Source: a virus
DNA length: 33,847 nucleotides
IMG/VR virus record: IMGVR_UViG_3300015262_000024
Location: 1-33,847 of that record
Reading direction: 5' to 3' (one strand)
Part shown: piece by piece, positions 5,593 to 12,154 of the stretch
How the letters are laid out: each line of letters opens with the position of its first letter
Position numbering within the stretch: position 1 is the first letter of the stretch
Program-made: the position numbers and the translations under genes
The notes under the pieces: generated by a model
Seen by the model: the letters and a program-made list of their open reading frames with translations, nothing else
The model's database searches: none
What the model was told of the DNA's origin: nothing

Positions 5593-7376
5593 ACGCGCGA
5601 GAACTGGCCGAGCTGATGGCGCAGAGCGCGCCGGCCGTCGCCGAGCACCTCCTGCCCAACGGTCGCAAGTCGGGCAAGGAATGGAAATCCGGCAGCACGG
5701 CGGGCGAGAAGGGGCAGAGCCTGTCGGTGTGCCTCAGCGGCGCCAAGCGCGGCGTGTGGAAGGATTTCGCCAGCGGCGAGGCGGGGGACCTTCTGGACCT
5801 TTGGTGCGCATGCCGGTCGCTGTCGGTGGCAGATGCGATGCGCGAGGCGAAGCAGTTCCTCGGCGTCCGCGACGACATGCCGAAGCGTCAGGCTCCGACG
5901 TATCAGCGTCCGGCACGGCCGAAGGCGACGCGGCCGACGAGCTTGCTGGACGAGTGGTTCGGTGGCCGCGCTATCACCGCTGAAACCGTGAAGGCATTCC
6001 AGATCGCCGAGCAGGCCAACGGACCGAAGACGCACATCGTCTTCCCGTACCTCCGCGGCGGCGAGCTGATCAACGCCAAATACCGGAACATCGCGGACAA
6101 GAAGGACATGCGGCAGGAGGCCGGCGCTGAGCCGTGCCTGTTCGGCTGGAACCTGATCGACCCTGCCCAGCGCGTCGTTGCGATCGCCGAAGGTGAAATC
6201 GACGCCATGACGTTGCACCAGGTCGGCATTCCCGCGCTGTCGGTGAATGCCGGCGCCGGCAACCACCAGTGGATCGACAGCGACTGGGAGCGCCTCGAGC
6301 GCTTCAGCGAGATCCTGCTCTGCTACGACAACGACGAAGCTGGCCGGAAGGGCGCCCAGGAGGTTGCGAACCGCCTCGGCATCGAGCGCTGCCGCGTCGT
6401 GTTCTTCGACGATTCGAAGGACGCGAACGAATACCTGCTGTCCGGTGCCACGGCTGCAGATTTCCGCCGTTGCTGCGATCAGGCATCGGGCTTCGACCCG
6501 GACGAGCTCAAGTCGATCGAACGCTTCTGGTCGAACGTCAAATCGATGTTCTACCCGGCGCACGAGGACTCGAATTTCCCGTACCTGTCGTTCTGCGGTC
6601 GCAACGAATTGTGGTTCGAGTTCCGCCCGGGCGAGGTGACGGTCTGGACGGGCATCAACGGGCACGGCAAGTCGCTGCTGCTTGGCCAGGTGCTCATCGG
6701 TCTGATGTGCCAGGGCGAGCGCGCATGCGTCTTCTCGGGCGAGATGCGGCCGGAGATGCAGGGCAAGCGGCTCGCGAAGCAACTGGGCGGCCTCGATCGG
6801 CCGGCGCCGGAGTATCTCGACCACATGGGCGCCTGGCTGCGCGATCGGATGTGGGTGTTCGATCTCGTCGGGGTCGCGGCGATCGAACGCCTCGTGACGG
6901 TGTTCACGTACGGCTTCAAGCGCTACGGGATCCGTCACTTCGTGATCGACAGCCTGATGATGACCGACGTCCCGGAAGACGGCCACGGCGCGATGACGGC
7001 GCAGAAAGAGGCGATGCGCCTGCTTGCCAACTTCGCGCGCCAGTACAACGTGCACGTGCACCTCGTCGCTCACCCGCGCAAGGGCCAGGACGAAAAGCGC
7101 AGTCCCGGGAAGATGGACGTCGGCGGCAGCGGGAAGATCACGGACGCCGCGGACAACGTGTTCTCAGTCTGGTCCGCTCAGAAGGATGAGGACGACGAGA
7201 GCGTCGACGAACCGGACGCGTTCCTGACGTTGCTGAAGGCGCGGAACGGCGAAACGCAGCGCCGGTCGCTCGCGCTGTTCTTCAACCGGGAATGCATGCA
7301 GTTCGGGCCAAGCGAGAGTCGCCGGCCGTACGTGTATCTGCCCTTCAGCCGGGTTGAGCTGGAGGCAGAGGCATGA
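5589..7376 (+). CDS. TOPRIM primase/RecA-type helicase (595 aa)
   Basis: The start at 5589 overlaps the upstream stop by four bases. The N-terminus (residues 20-75: KSGKEWKSG... WKDFASGEAGDLLDLW) is the fold that normally surrounds a primase zinc ribbon, but no CHC2 cysteines are seen. The TOPRIM motifs are AEGEIDAM (200-207) and the acidic CYDNDEAG (245-252). The helicase has Walker A GINGHGKS (355-362) and Walker B FVIDS (451-455). It should prime and unwind the replication fork as one polypeptide, like T7 gp4. There is no phage DNA polymerase in the window, so the host replisome is presumably recruited. Confidence 0.9.
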   Translation: MNARELAELMAQSAPAVAEHLLPNGRKSGKEWKSGSTAGEKGQSLSVCLSGAKRGVWKDFASGEAGDLLDLWCACRSLSVADAMREAKQFLGVRDDMPKRQAPTYQRPARPKATRPTSLLDEWFGGRAITAETVKAFQIAEQANGPKTHIVFPYLRGGELINAKYRNIADKKDMRQEAGAEPCLFGWNLIDPAQRVVAIAEGEIDAMTLHQVGIPALSVNAGAGNHQWIDSDWERLERFSEILLCYDNDEAGRKGAQEVANRLGIERCRVVFFDDSKDANEYLLSGATAADFRRCCDQASGFDPDELKSIERFWSNVKSMFYPAHEDSNFPYLSFCGRNELWFEFRPGEVTVWTGINGHGKSLLLGQVLIGLMCQGERACVFSGEMRPEMQGKRLAKQLGGLDRPAPEYLDHMGAWLRDRMWVFDLVGVAAIERLVTVFTYGFKRYGIRHFVIDSLMMTDVPEDGHGAMTAQKEAMRLLANFARQYNVHVHLVAHPRKGQDEKRSPGKMDVGGSGKITDAADNVFSVWSAQKDEDDESVDEPDAFLTLLKARNGETQRRSLALFFNRECMQFGPSESRRPYVYLPFSRVELEAEA

Positions 7377-7726
7377 AGCAGATCGAGCGGAACGGATCGG
7401 CGCAGCGGCAGATTTGTTTGCTCCTCGCGGGCCGTGGCGCCATGACGATCAACGAGATCGCCGAGGTACGGGGCATCCATCCGCGGGCGACGGCTCGTCA
7501 GCTCGATGCGTTGGCGGAAGCGGGATTCGTTTCCGCGTCGGGCAACCCCAAGCGCTACACCCGCACGGAGAAGCCGATCCCGCCCGTCGTGCCGCTTACG
7601 TCGAAGTCCGCGCGTATCGCGGAGAGCCGGCGGCGCGACGCGGAGCGTGTTTCGATGCCGTTCCGGATTCCGGCACCGACGGAACTCGATCGGGTGATGC
7701 TGTCCTGGGTCGGGGCAGAAGCATGA
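7373..7726 (+). CDS. Winged-helix protein (117 aa)
   Basis: It overlaps the primase-helicase stop (ATGA) and is overlapped by the next gene the same way. Residues 10-55 (QRQICLLLAGRGAMTINEIAEV...ARQLDALAEAGFVSASG) form a winged helix of the MarR/ArsR-like type: helix, T-I-N-E-I-A recognition segment, and a wing GNPKRYTRT. The rest is basic and less ordered, ending PTELDRVMLSWVG. Expected to bind DNA, perhaps as a replication accessory or regulator of the operon. Its length equals that of the next HTH protein. Confidence 0.75.
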   Translation: MKQIERNGSAQRQICLLLAGRGAMTINEIAEVRGIHPRATARQLDALAEAGFVSASGNPKRYTRTEKPIPPVVPLTSKSARIAESRRRDAERVSMPFRIPAPTELDRVMLSWVGAEA

Positions 7727-8076
7727 TCTCGCTGCGCAACCTGTCCAATCCGGATCTCGTCGGCCACCGCATCTGCGAGCTGCTCGAGCAGCAGGGCATG
7801 CTCACCCAAGCGAGTCTCGGTTTGCAGATCGGCGTGCCGCGCGGGACGATCTCGAAATACCTCACGGCGCTGACTGACGAGGGCTATACGTACATCGCAA
7901 ACTCGATCTCCTACGCCAAATCTAGCGGGGCACGAGGTATCAGACGCGGCGTAATCCTCCTCTACGCTCGGACGAAAAAGCCGCTGCCCATGATCACCGC
8001 CGATCGCGACGAGGTCACGCCGGCCGAACTGCACCGGATCATGTGCGGGCTCGTTGAGCGAGGGAAACAGATTTAA
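7723..8076 (+). CDS. Helix-turn-helix protein (117 aa)
   Basis: The ATG at 7723 overlaps the previous TGA. Residues 5-55 (SNPDLVGHRICELLEQQGMLTQASLGLQIGVPRGTISKYLTALTDEGY) hold a clear helix-turn-helix with QASLGLQIGVPRGTISKYL as the recognition unit, then a wing-like basic segment. The end VTPAELHRIMCGLVERGKQI parallels the ELDRVMLSW end of the preceding protein, so the two may be distant paralogues. It is the last gene of the replication operon and is followed 31 bases later by a terminator. Likely DNA-binding regulator; target unknown. Confidence 0.75.
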   Translation: MISLRNLSNPDLVGHRICELLEQQGMLTQASLGLQIGVPRGTISKYLTALTDEGYTYIANSISYAKSSGARGIRRGVILLYARTKKPLPMITADRDEVTPAELHRIMCGLVERGKQI

Positions 8077-8107
8077 CGTGGTCGCGTCTCCTTCACTACG
8101 GTGATTT

Positions 8108-8133
8108 GCCCGGCTCGCCGGGCGTTCTTTTTC
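8108..8133 (+). terminator. Intrinsic terminator after the replication operon
   Basis: GCCCGGC (8108-8114) and GCCGGGC (8117-8123) form a seven-base GC-rich stem around TC (the inner pairs open to give a workable loop), followed by GTTCTTTTTC. This closes the operon 4428-8076. Confidence 0.8.
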
Positions 8134-8137
8134 TGGA

Positions 8138-8356
8138 ATGCGCCTCGAATCCTCCATCTGCCCGCAATGCAAGCGCCTCTGGCGACTGAACATCGTCGCC
8201 ATGCTGCGTGAAGCGAAGGGCAGGAGATGGGTGTGTCGCGTCTGCCAGATCGCCAACGAAGCGGACGTCGCAAATAGGCAGCGCGACTCAGAAGAAATCG
8301 CCGATGGGGGCCCATTAGCCCAGGCCCGAACAACTGGTGCCGAGCCAGCTCGATAA
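8138..8356 (+). CDS. Small four-cysteine zinc-ribbon-like protein (72 aa)
   Basis: CPQC at residues 8-11 and CRVC at 33-36 form a CxxC-CxxC pair 21 residues apart, typical of a zinc ribbon. The tail from residue 45 is polar and probably disordered. The start at 8138 has only a weak GGA upstream and lies just after a terminator, so the gene needs read-through or a hidden promoter in the terminator region. No named family. The cysteine spacing and codon use support it; the start is uncertain. Confidence 0.5.
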   Translation: MRLESSICPQCKRLWRLNIVAMLREAKGRRWVCRVCQIANEADVANRQRDSEEIADGGPLAQARTTGAEPAR

Positions 8357-8519
8357 ACGTGGCTGAATGGCGGAGTCGCACCGCCAGGACCGACCGGAAT
8401 GGCTGAACGCACCAAGGCGCAGCAGGTCGACCAAGCCGGATATACCCACCTCGGCCTAGCAACGCTTCTAAAAAAAGCGGGTGGGAGGTTGCGCCCGTTC
8501 CATCGGTCCGGAGCTGAAC

Positions 8520-8699
8520 ATGATCGCGTACGCCATCTTCACGTCTGACGGCACACTACTTGCCACAATCTCGACGTCGACTCCGCCGACGCTCGAGCAG
8601 ATGGCGGACTACTGCGCGGAAATCAACGGATTCGCCGACCGAGACGAGTGGATGTACGAGGCGCACATCGACGGCATCGCGTACGCGCCTGTCCATTAG
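8520..8699 (+). CDS. Hypothetical small protein (59 aa)
   Basis: The start at 8520 has GGAGC six bases upstream and gives MIAYAIFTSDGTLLATISTSTPP, a beta-strand-rich opening, followed by a helix (TLEQMADYCAEINGF) and a YEAHIDGIAY strand. The compact alternating pattern suggests a small folded domain. There is no recognised family. Its stop is two bases from the stop of the convergent minus-strand gene at 8702. The 163 bases upstream (8357-8519) contain no gene I can support, only a small CGCTT...AAGCG hairpin near 8463-8479. Confidence 0.6.
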   Translation: MIAYAIFTSDGTLLATISTSTPPTLEQMADYCAEINGFADRDEWMYEAHIDGIAYAPVH

Positions 8700-8701
8700 C
8701 C

Positions 8702-9202
8702 TTAGCGGCGGGCCGTAAGCCGGCGACCGTGGAGGCAGGCTCTGAGACAGTCCTCTAGCCGAAGCGGTAGCGCCGCAACGCTATCCGCGCCGATATCGCC
8801 AAGCTTGCCGGTTTTGATTCGGTTCGCATGATATTCCGGAAGATCACCGTGATAGTCCCAGAGAACAACCCCGTTCTCCGCATCAAGCTCGATCCAAAAG
8901 CGGCAGTCTTTGTCACGGTCGAGTGGAACACCAAGCTTGTCGCGATGAAGCCGGAAAATCACTTCGGCTTGCGCCATGTACGGTTCTTCCGTCTTCTCGG
9001 AGTAGACGGCCTCGAACTTGCACTCGACGATTTGCTCCACGAAGCCACGAAATTCGGGCCGCAATTCGCGCATCAAGTCATCGAACGCGACGCGGTTGAT
9101 CATCGCTCTCCTGTTTCGTGCGGATTCCGAGTGTCGATGCCTCTGGAACTCCGCTTTCTCACGTTCAGCCTTCTCCTGCAGCAGCTCGCTATACCTTTTC
9201 AT
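8702..9202 (-). CDS. Hypothetical protein (166 aa) with coiled N-terminus
   Basis: Residues 1-32 are a charged helix (SELLQEKAEREKAEFQRHRH), and residues 34-166 form a mixed alpha/beta domain with an acidic CKFEAVYSEKTEEPYMAQAEV and the strand-rich FWIELDAENGVVLWDYHGD. I chose the start at 9202 because it abuts the stop of the preceding small gene (TAGATG), giving coupling; an internal start at 9103 has a stronger AGGAGA site and may also be used. No family is recognised. It faces the flanking operons in the opposite direction, so it may be an independently expressed accessory gene. Confidence 0.65.
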   Translation of the reverse strand: MKRYSELLQEKAEREKAEFQRHRHSESARNRRAMINRVAFDDLMRELRPEFRGFVEQIVECKFEAVYSEKTEEPYMAQAEVIFRLHRDKLGVPLDRDKDCRFWIELDAENGVVLWDYHGDLPEYHANRIKTGKLGDIGADSVAALPLRLEDCLRACLHGRRLTARR

Positions 9203-9349
9203 CTACGCCCCGTGGCCCATGGTCTGTTTGGCGATCGACTGCTCGCGATCGTTGTTCGTATGCGCAGCGATTGATCCGTCGCTCATGGCGCGCAGGCATT
9301 TAATCACATCCGCTGCGATCGAGAGTCCTCGTAGCTTTCGCAGGTCCAT
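9203..9349 (-). CDS. Small protein (48 aa) upstream of the 166-aa gene
   Basis: ATG at 9349 follows AAGGA at close range on the minus strand. The 48-residue product (MDLRKLRGLSIAADVIKCLR... to MGHGA) ends in TAG directly touching the next ATG, so translation of the larger gene is probably coupled to it. The N-terminal half is an amphipathic basic helix. No family is recognised. Upstream lies the CGTGCGCGCACG palindrome and a pyrimidine-rich leader. This gene is supported by the ribosome-binding site and coupling only. Confidence 0.5.
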   Translation of the reverse strand: MDLRKLRGLSIAADVIKCLRAMSDGSIAAHTNNDREQSIAKQTMGHGA

Positions 9350-9483
9350 TCCTTCGCGTGCGCGCACGTACGCGCGTGGAAAGGCTCAGGAGAGGAGGAG
9401 GGAAAAGGAGGAAAGGTGGCGCAAGAGGGTGTCCTGCGTGCCTCAAAAACACCCGTTTCCTGTCTCGACCCAATCCATTCAAT

Positions 9484-9511
9484 TACCTTTCTGTCACATT
9501 AAATACCTTTC
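9484..9511 (+). repeat. Direct repeats TACCTTTC, 20-base spacing
   Basis: TACCTTTC at 9484-9491 and again at 9504-9511 start 20 bases apart, about two helical turns, as for a protein bound on one face of DNA. The sequence between is AT-rich. A late-gene activator site is one possible reading. Confidence 0.35.
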
Positions 9512-9565
9512 ATGTTGCAGCGCGATCGGCCTGCTCGGAGCGGAGGTCGACCAACGAAACGTCAT

Positions 9566-9587
9566 AACTCATTGATTTTATTGAGTT
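9566..9587. repeat. Inverted repeat AACTCA/TGAGTT
   Basis: AACTCA (9566-9571) and TGAGTT (9582-9587) are perfect arms around an AT-rich ten-base centre. This could be an operator or recombinase core-type site; no crossover duplicate of it was seen elsewhere in the window. Confidence 0.35.
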
Positions 9588-9619
9588 GGTGCGCCGCATA
9601 CAAATTTGACATAATGGAC

Positions 9620-9661
9620 GCTATCAGTCGAAACAGGGCATTATCACGGCATAATGATAGC
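9620..9661. repeat. Nested inverted repeats ahead of the late operon
   Basis: GCTATCA (9620-9626) pairs with TGATAGC (9655-9661), and inside it CATTAT (9639-9644) pairs with ATAATG (9651-9656). The right arms overlap by two bases, so only one form can exist at a time, as in an alternating structure or two overlapping operators. Confidence 0.4.
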
Positions 9662-9700
9662 GATTCTCATCTAGATATTACAAAATCCTAACTCTGGGGC

Positions 9701-9726
9701 CACCCAGCGTCCTCCGGACGGGGGTG
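9701..9726 (+). promoter_or_regulatory. GC-rich leader hairpin
   Basis: CACCC and GGGTG at the base, CGTCC-TCC-GGACG at the top, with small internal asymmetry. There is no T-run, so it is not a terminator. A role in mRNA stability or as part of a packaging site is possible. Confidence 0.4.
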
Positions 9727-9779
9727 ACGAAATTTCGCAGACCACCTCGCCAATCCGCACGCGGGAAAAACATTGATGA

Positions 9780-9795
9780 TCCTCCGCGAGGAGGA
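9780..9795 (+). promoter_or_regulatory. Hairpin sequestering the terminase ribosome-binding site
   Basis: TCCTC (9780-9784) pairs with GAGGA (9791-9795) around CGCGAG. The GAGGA arm is part of the GAGGAGGA Shine-Dalgarno that serves the ATG at 9801. Folding would lower terminase synthesis relative to the rest of the operon. Confidence 0.45.
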
Positions 9796-9800
9796 AAGTC

Positions 9801-11804
9801 ATGGCCCTATCCAATGGAGCGTTGCTGAAGGCGATCTCGGAAGATCGGGCGCTCGGTTCCGCGATGCTGTTTCCGCATCGGCATCCGCAGGCGTCTCCGG
9901 CGTTCCACGTCGAGGTCATGGACCTGTGGCGGTGCGCGGACGAGTGGGTGCTGATCGAGGCATTCCGGGAGGGCGCGAAATCGACGCTGTCGGAAGAGCA
10001 TTTGCTGATCGAGGCGTGCTTCGGCAACTTCGGGTACTGCCTGATCATCGGCGAGACGTACACGAAGGCTTGCCAGCGTCTCGAGGCGATCAAGTTCGAG
10101 GCGACCAGAAACACGAAGCTGCAGGGCCTTTTCGGCCGTCTGAAGGAGTCGGGGCGGGTTTGGAACGAGCACCAGATGGAGCTTTCGAACGGCGTCCTGC
10201 TCGAGGCCCACGGCTGGGAAGAGGAGTTCCGCGGCTTCAAGTGGCGCGACATTCGGCCGGATCGGGCGTACCTCGACGACATCGAGAACAAAGAGCGGGT
10301 CAAGGACAAGGCGGCGGTCGACGCGTCGATGCGCAAGCTCTACCTCGAGCTGATCCCGGCGATGGACAAGGTCAAGGGCAAGATCCGGGTCACCGGCACG
10401 CCGCTGGCCGAGGACTGCATGATCACCCGGCTTCGCGAGAACCCGGACTGGACGAGCCGGCGCTATCCGATCTGCAACGGCGACATCGACGATCCTGACA
10501 CCGTAGCGATGTGGCCGGAGCGCTATCCGATGGACTGGGTCCGTCGGAAGCGCGACGAGATGGAGCGGGCGGGGCAGCTCCGGGGCTTCATGCAGGAGTA
10601 CATGCTCATGGCGATCGGCTCGCAGGACAAGCCGTTCGAGAGTGAGCATATCCGGGAGTGCGCGGTCGATCCGGCGCCGTGGCTGCCGAAGGTCGTGATC
10701 ACCGACCCCGCACGGACGACGGACGTGAAGAAGAGCGACCGGACTGGACGGGTAGTGGTCAGCCGGCTCGGCACGAAAATCTACGTGCACGCATCGTCGG
10801 GCGAGTTCTGGAAGCCGGACGAGGTGATCGAAGACGCCTTCAAGACCTCCGCTCGGTATGGCGACGCGGCCGTCGCGATCGAGAAGAACTCGCTCGACGA
10901 ATGGCTGCTGCAGCCGATGCGCGCGGAGATGCTACGCCGCGGCGTGACGCTCGCGCTTCGCCCGCTCACTGCCCCGCAGGATCGGGACAAGGTGCAGTTC
11001 ATCATGGGCATGCAGCCGTTCTTCGAGGCCGGTGACATCGTGCTGGTCGGCGGGCAAGGCCAGCACCCGAAGCTTGTTGCCGAGATCCTGAACTTCCCCA
11101 GCGGCAAACGGGACATCCTCAACGCGCTCGCGTACTTCCAGCGCGTGTTCTCCGGTTCCCCGGTGTACGAGGACTTCGGGCAGTCGAACATTGTGTCCGA
11201 GTACCAGCCGAGTCAGCAGCATCCCCTTGCCCTGGCGTTCAATTCGAACGGCACGGAGACAACCGCGGCCCTGGTTTGCATCGAGGGTCAGCGAATCGTC
11301 GTCGTAGCTGACTGGATCTCGCCAGTACCTCCCAAGGAAGCTGTAGCCGACATTACGCAGCTCGTGCGCGCTGCGTTTCCACGCGCACGCGTGACGACAT
11401 GGCTGCCGGCCGATGTGCTCGACCAGGCCGACCGCATGCCAATCGTGGCCGCTCTTCGCGCCGCGAACATGTACCCGATGCGCGGGGCATACGTGAACGT
11501 CGCGCGCGGTGCGCTTTCTCCGCTCATCCGTACCGAGGCCAAGGCTCGACGTCTGTTCCAGGTCGACCACGAAGGCGCGAAGCACACGCTCAACGCGATG
11601 GCCGGGGGCTACAACTATCCCGTCGACCGCGCGGGAAACCGGAATACGCTCCCCGAGACTGGTCCGCACCGTACCCTCGTCGAGGGACTCGAAGCGGCCG
11701 TGTACGTGATCTGCTCGCAGCAAGCGGACGTCCTGCCGGAAGGCGTGAACATGGGCGTGAACCCGCAGGGTGTGAGCTACCTGACCACTTTGCCGCGGAG
11801 ATGA
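9801..11804 (+). CDS. terL: Terminase large subunit (667 aa) with extra C-terminal domain
   Basis: The ATPase has a variant Walker A FREGAKST (55-62) and Walker B YLDDIE (157-162) with the catalytic glutamate E162. The nuclease domain follows: ITDPARTTD with D302, AIEKNSL with E361 and KRDILNALAY with D438, the three-acid RNase H-like pattern. Typical large terminases end about residue 455. Here about 200 further residues (470-667) look like a second RNase H-like fold: LALAFNSNGTET then IVVVADW strands and a GPHRTLVEGLEAAVYVIC end where the usual 'SH-x-x-DA' would be, but without acidic ligands. The motor packages DNA into the prohead. The start has a strong Shine-Dalgarno in a hairpin. Confidence 0.9.
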   Translation: MALSNGALLKAISEDRALGSAMLFPHRHPQASPAFHVEVMDLWRCADEWVLIEAFREGAKSTLSEEHLLIEACFGNFGYCLIIGETYTKACQRLEAIKFEATRNTKLQGLFGRLKESGRVWNEHQMELSNGVLLEAHGWEEEFRGFKWRDIRPDRAYLDDIENKERVKDKAAVDASMRKLYLELIPAMDKVKGKIRVTGTPLAEDCMITRLRENPDWTSRRYPICNGDIDDPDTVAMWPERYPMDWVRRKRDEMERAGQLRGFMQEYMLMAIGSQDKPFESEHIRECAVDPAPWLPKVVITDPARTTDVKKSDRTGRVVVSRLGTKIYVHASSGEFWKPDEVIEDAFKTSARYGDAAVAIEKNSLDEWLLQPMRAEMLRRGVTLALRPLTAPQDRDKVQFIMGMQPFFEAGDIVLVGGQGQHPKLVAEILNFPSGKRDILNALAYFQRVFSGSPVYEDFGQSNIVSEYQPSQQHPLALAFNSNGTETTAALVCIEGQRIVVVADWISPVPPKEAVADITQLVRAAFPRARVTTWLPADVLDQADRMPIVAALRAANMYPMRGAYVNVARGALSPLIRTEAKARRLFQVDHEGAKHTLNAMAGGYNYPVDRAGNRNTLPETGPHRTLVEGLEAAVYVICSQQADVLPEGVNMGVNPQGVSYLTTLPRR

Positions 11805-11806
11805 AC

Positions 11807-11968
11807 ATGGCAGTCGATCGCAAAATCACGCCCAAGGCGCCGTCGCAGCGCCCGTCGGATTTCTACAAGGGCAAGCAGCAGGGCGGCGCGTACGGCCGCG
11901 CCGAGAAGGTCGGCGAGCGCATGTCGGGCGGCCCGATGCGCGAAAAGATGTCGAAGCCGGGTCTGTGA
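11807..11968 (+). CDS. Small basic protein (53 aa)
   Basis: ATG at 11807 has CGGAG six bases upstream; an ATG at 11801 overlapping the terminase stop is the alternative and adds two residues. The product is rich in lysine, arginine, glycine and methionine (GRAEKVGERMSGGPMREKM) and looks disordered. It overlaps the next gene at GTGA. Position between terminase and portal suggests a small packaging or head protein. Unknown family. Confidence 0.65.
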   Translation: MAVDRKITPKAPSQRPSDFYKGKQQGGAYGRAEKVGERMSGGPMREKMSKPGL

Positions 11969-12147
11969 TCGTGAAGAAGCGCCGCGAATTCCAGGGTACG
12001 CGCTCCGAGTCGCGCCCAGTCGGCGACTTCTTTGCCGAGAAGACGGCGAAGAAACCGAATCGGGATGACCGACCGAAGCGCACGCCGAGCGACCGAGGCA
12101 CCGGCACGTCGCTCGAGCGCAAGCTCCGCGGCAAGGTGATCGGCTGA
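11965..12147 (+). CDS. Small basic protein (60 aa)
   Basis: A GTG start overlaps the preceding TGA (GTGA). The product is strongly basic and probably unstructured (KKRREFQGTRSESRPVGDFF, then PKRTPSDRGTGTSLERKLRGK). It lies directly upstream of the portal gene. I do not recognise it; a DNA- or RNA-binding role fits the charge but is not shown. Codon use matches the late operon. Confidence 0.6.
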   Translation: MIVKKRREFQGTRSESRPVGDFFAEKTAKKPNRDDRPKRTPSDRGTGTSLERKLRGKVIG

Positions 12148-12154
12148 TCCCTCC

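Larger units (their letters stand above)
9350..9800. other. Divergent regulatory stretch ahead of the late operon
   Basis: No gene is visible. From left to right: a perfect palindrome CGTGCGCGCACG (9357-9368), a 29-base purine tract (9388-9416), direct repeats of TACCTTTC 20 bases apart, three inverted repeats, a GC hairpin (9701-9726), a palindrome CGAAATTTCG (9728-9737) and a hairpin over the terminase ribosome-binding site. It must contain the late promoter and possibly the packaging site. No phage RNA polymerase gene exists in the window, so a host-type promoter is expected, but I cannot place one confidently. Confidence 0.55.

Noticed and set aside
5331-7073. 580-residue minus-strand frame opposite the primase-helicase
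   Set aside because: Antisense shadow of a clear TOPRIM/helicase gene.
8367-8548. Short frames between the zinc-ribbon-like gene and the gene at 8520
   Set aside because: Two frames (about 30 and 49 codons) lack a good ribosome-binding site and overlap each other and the supported gene.
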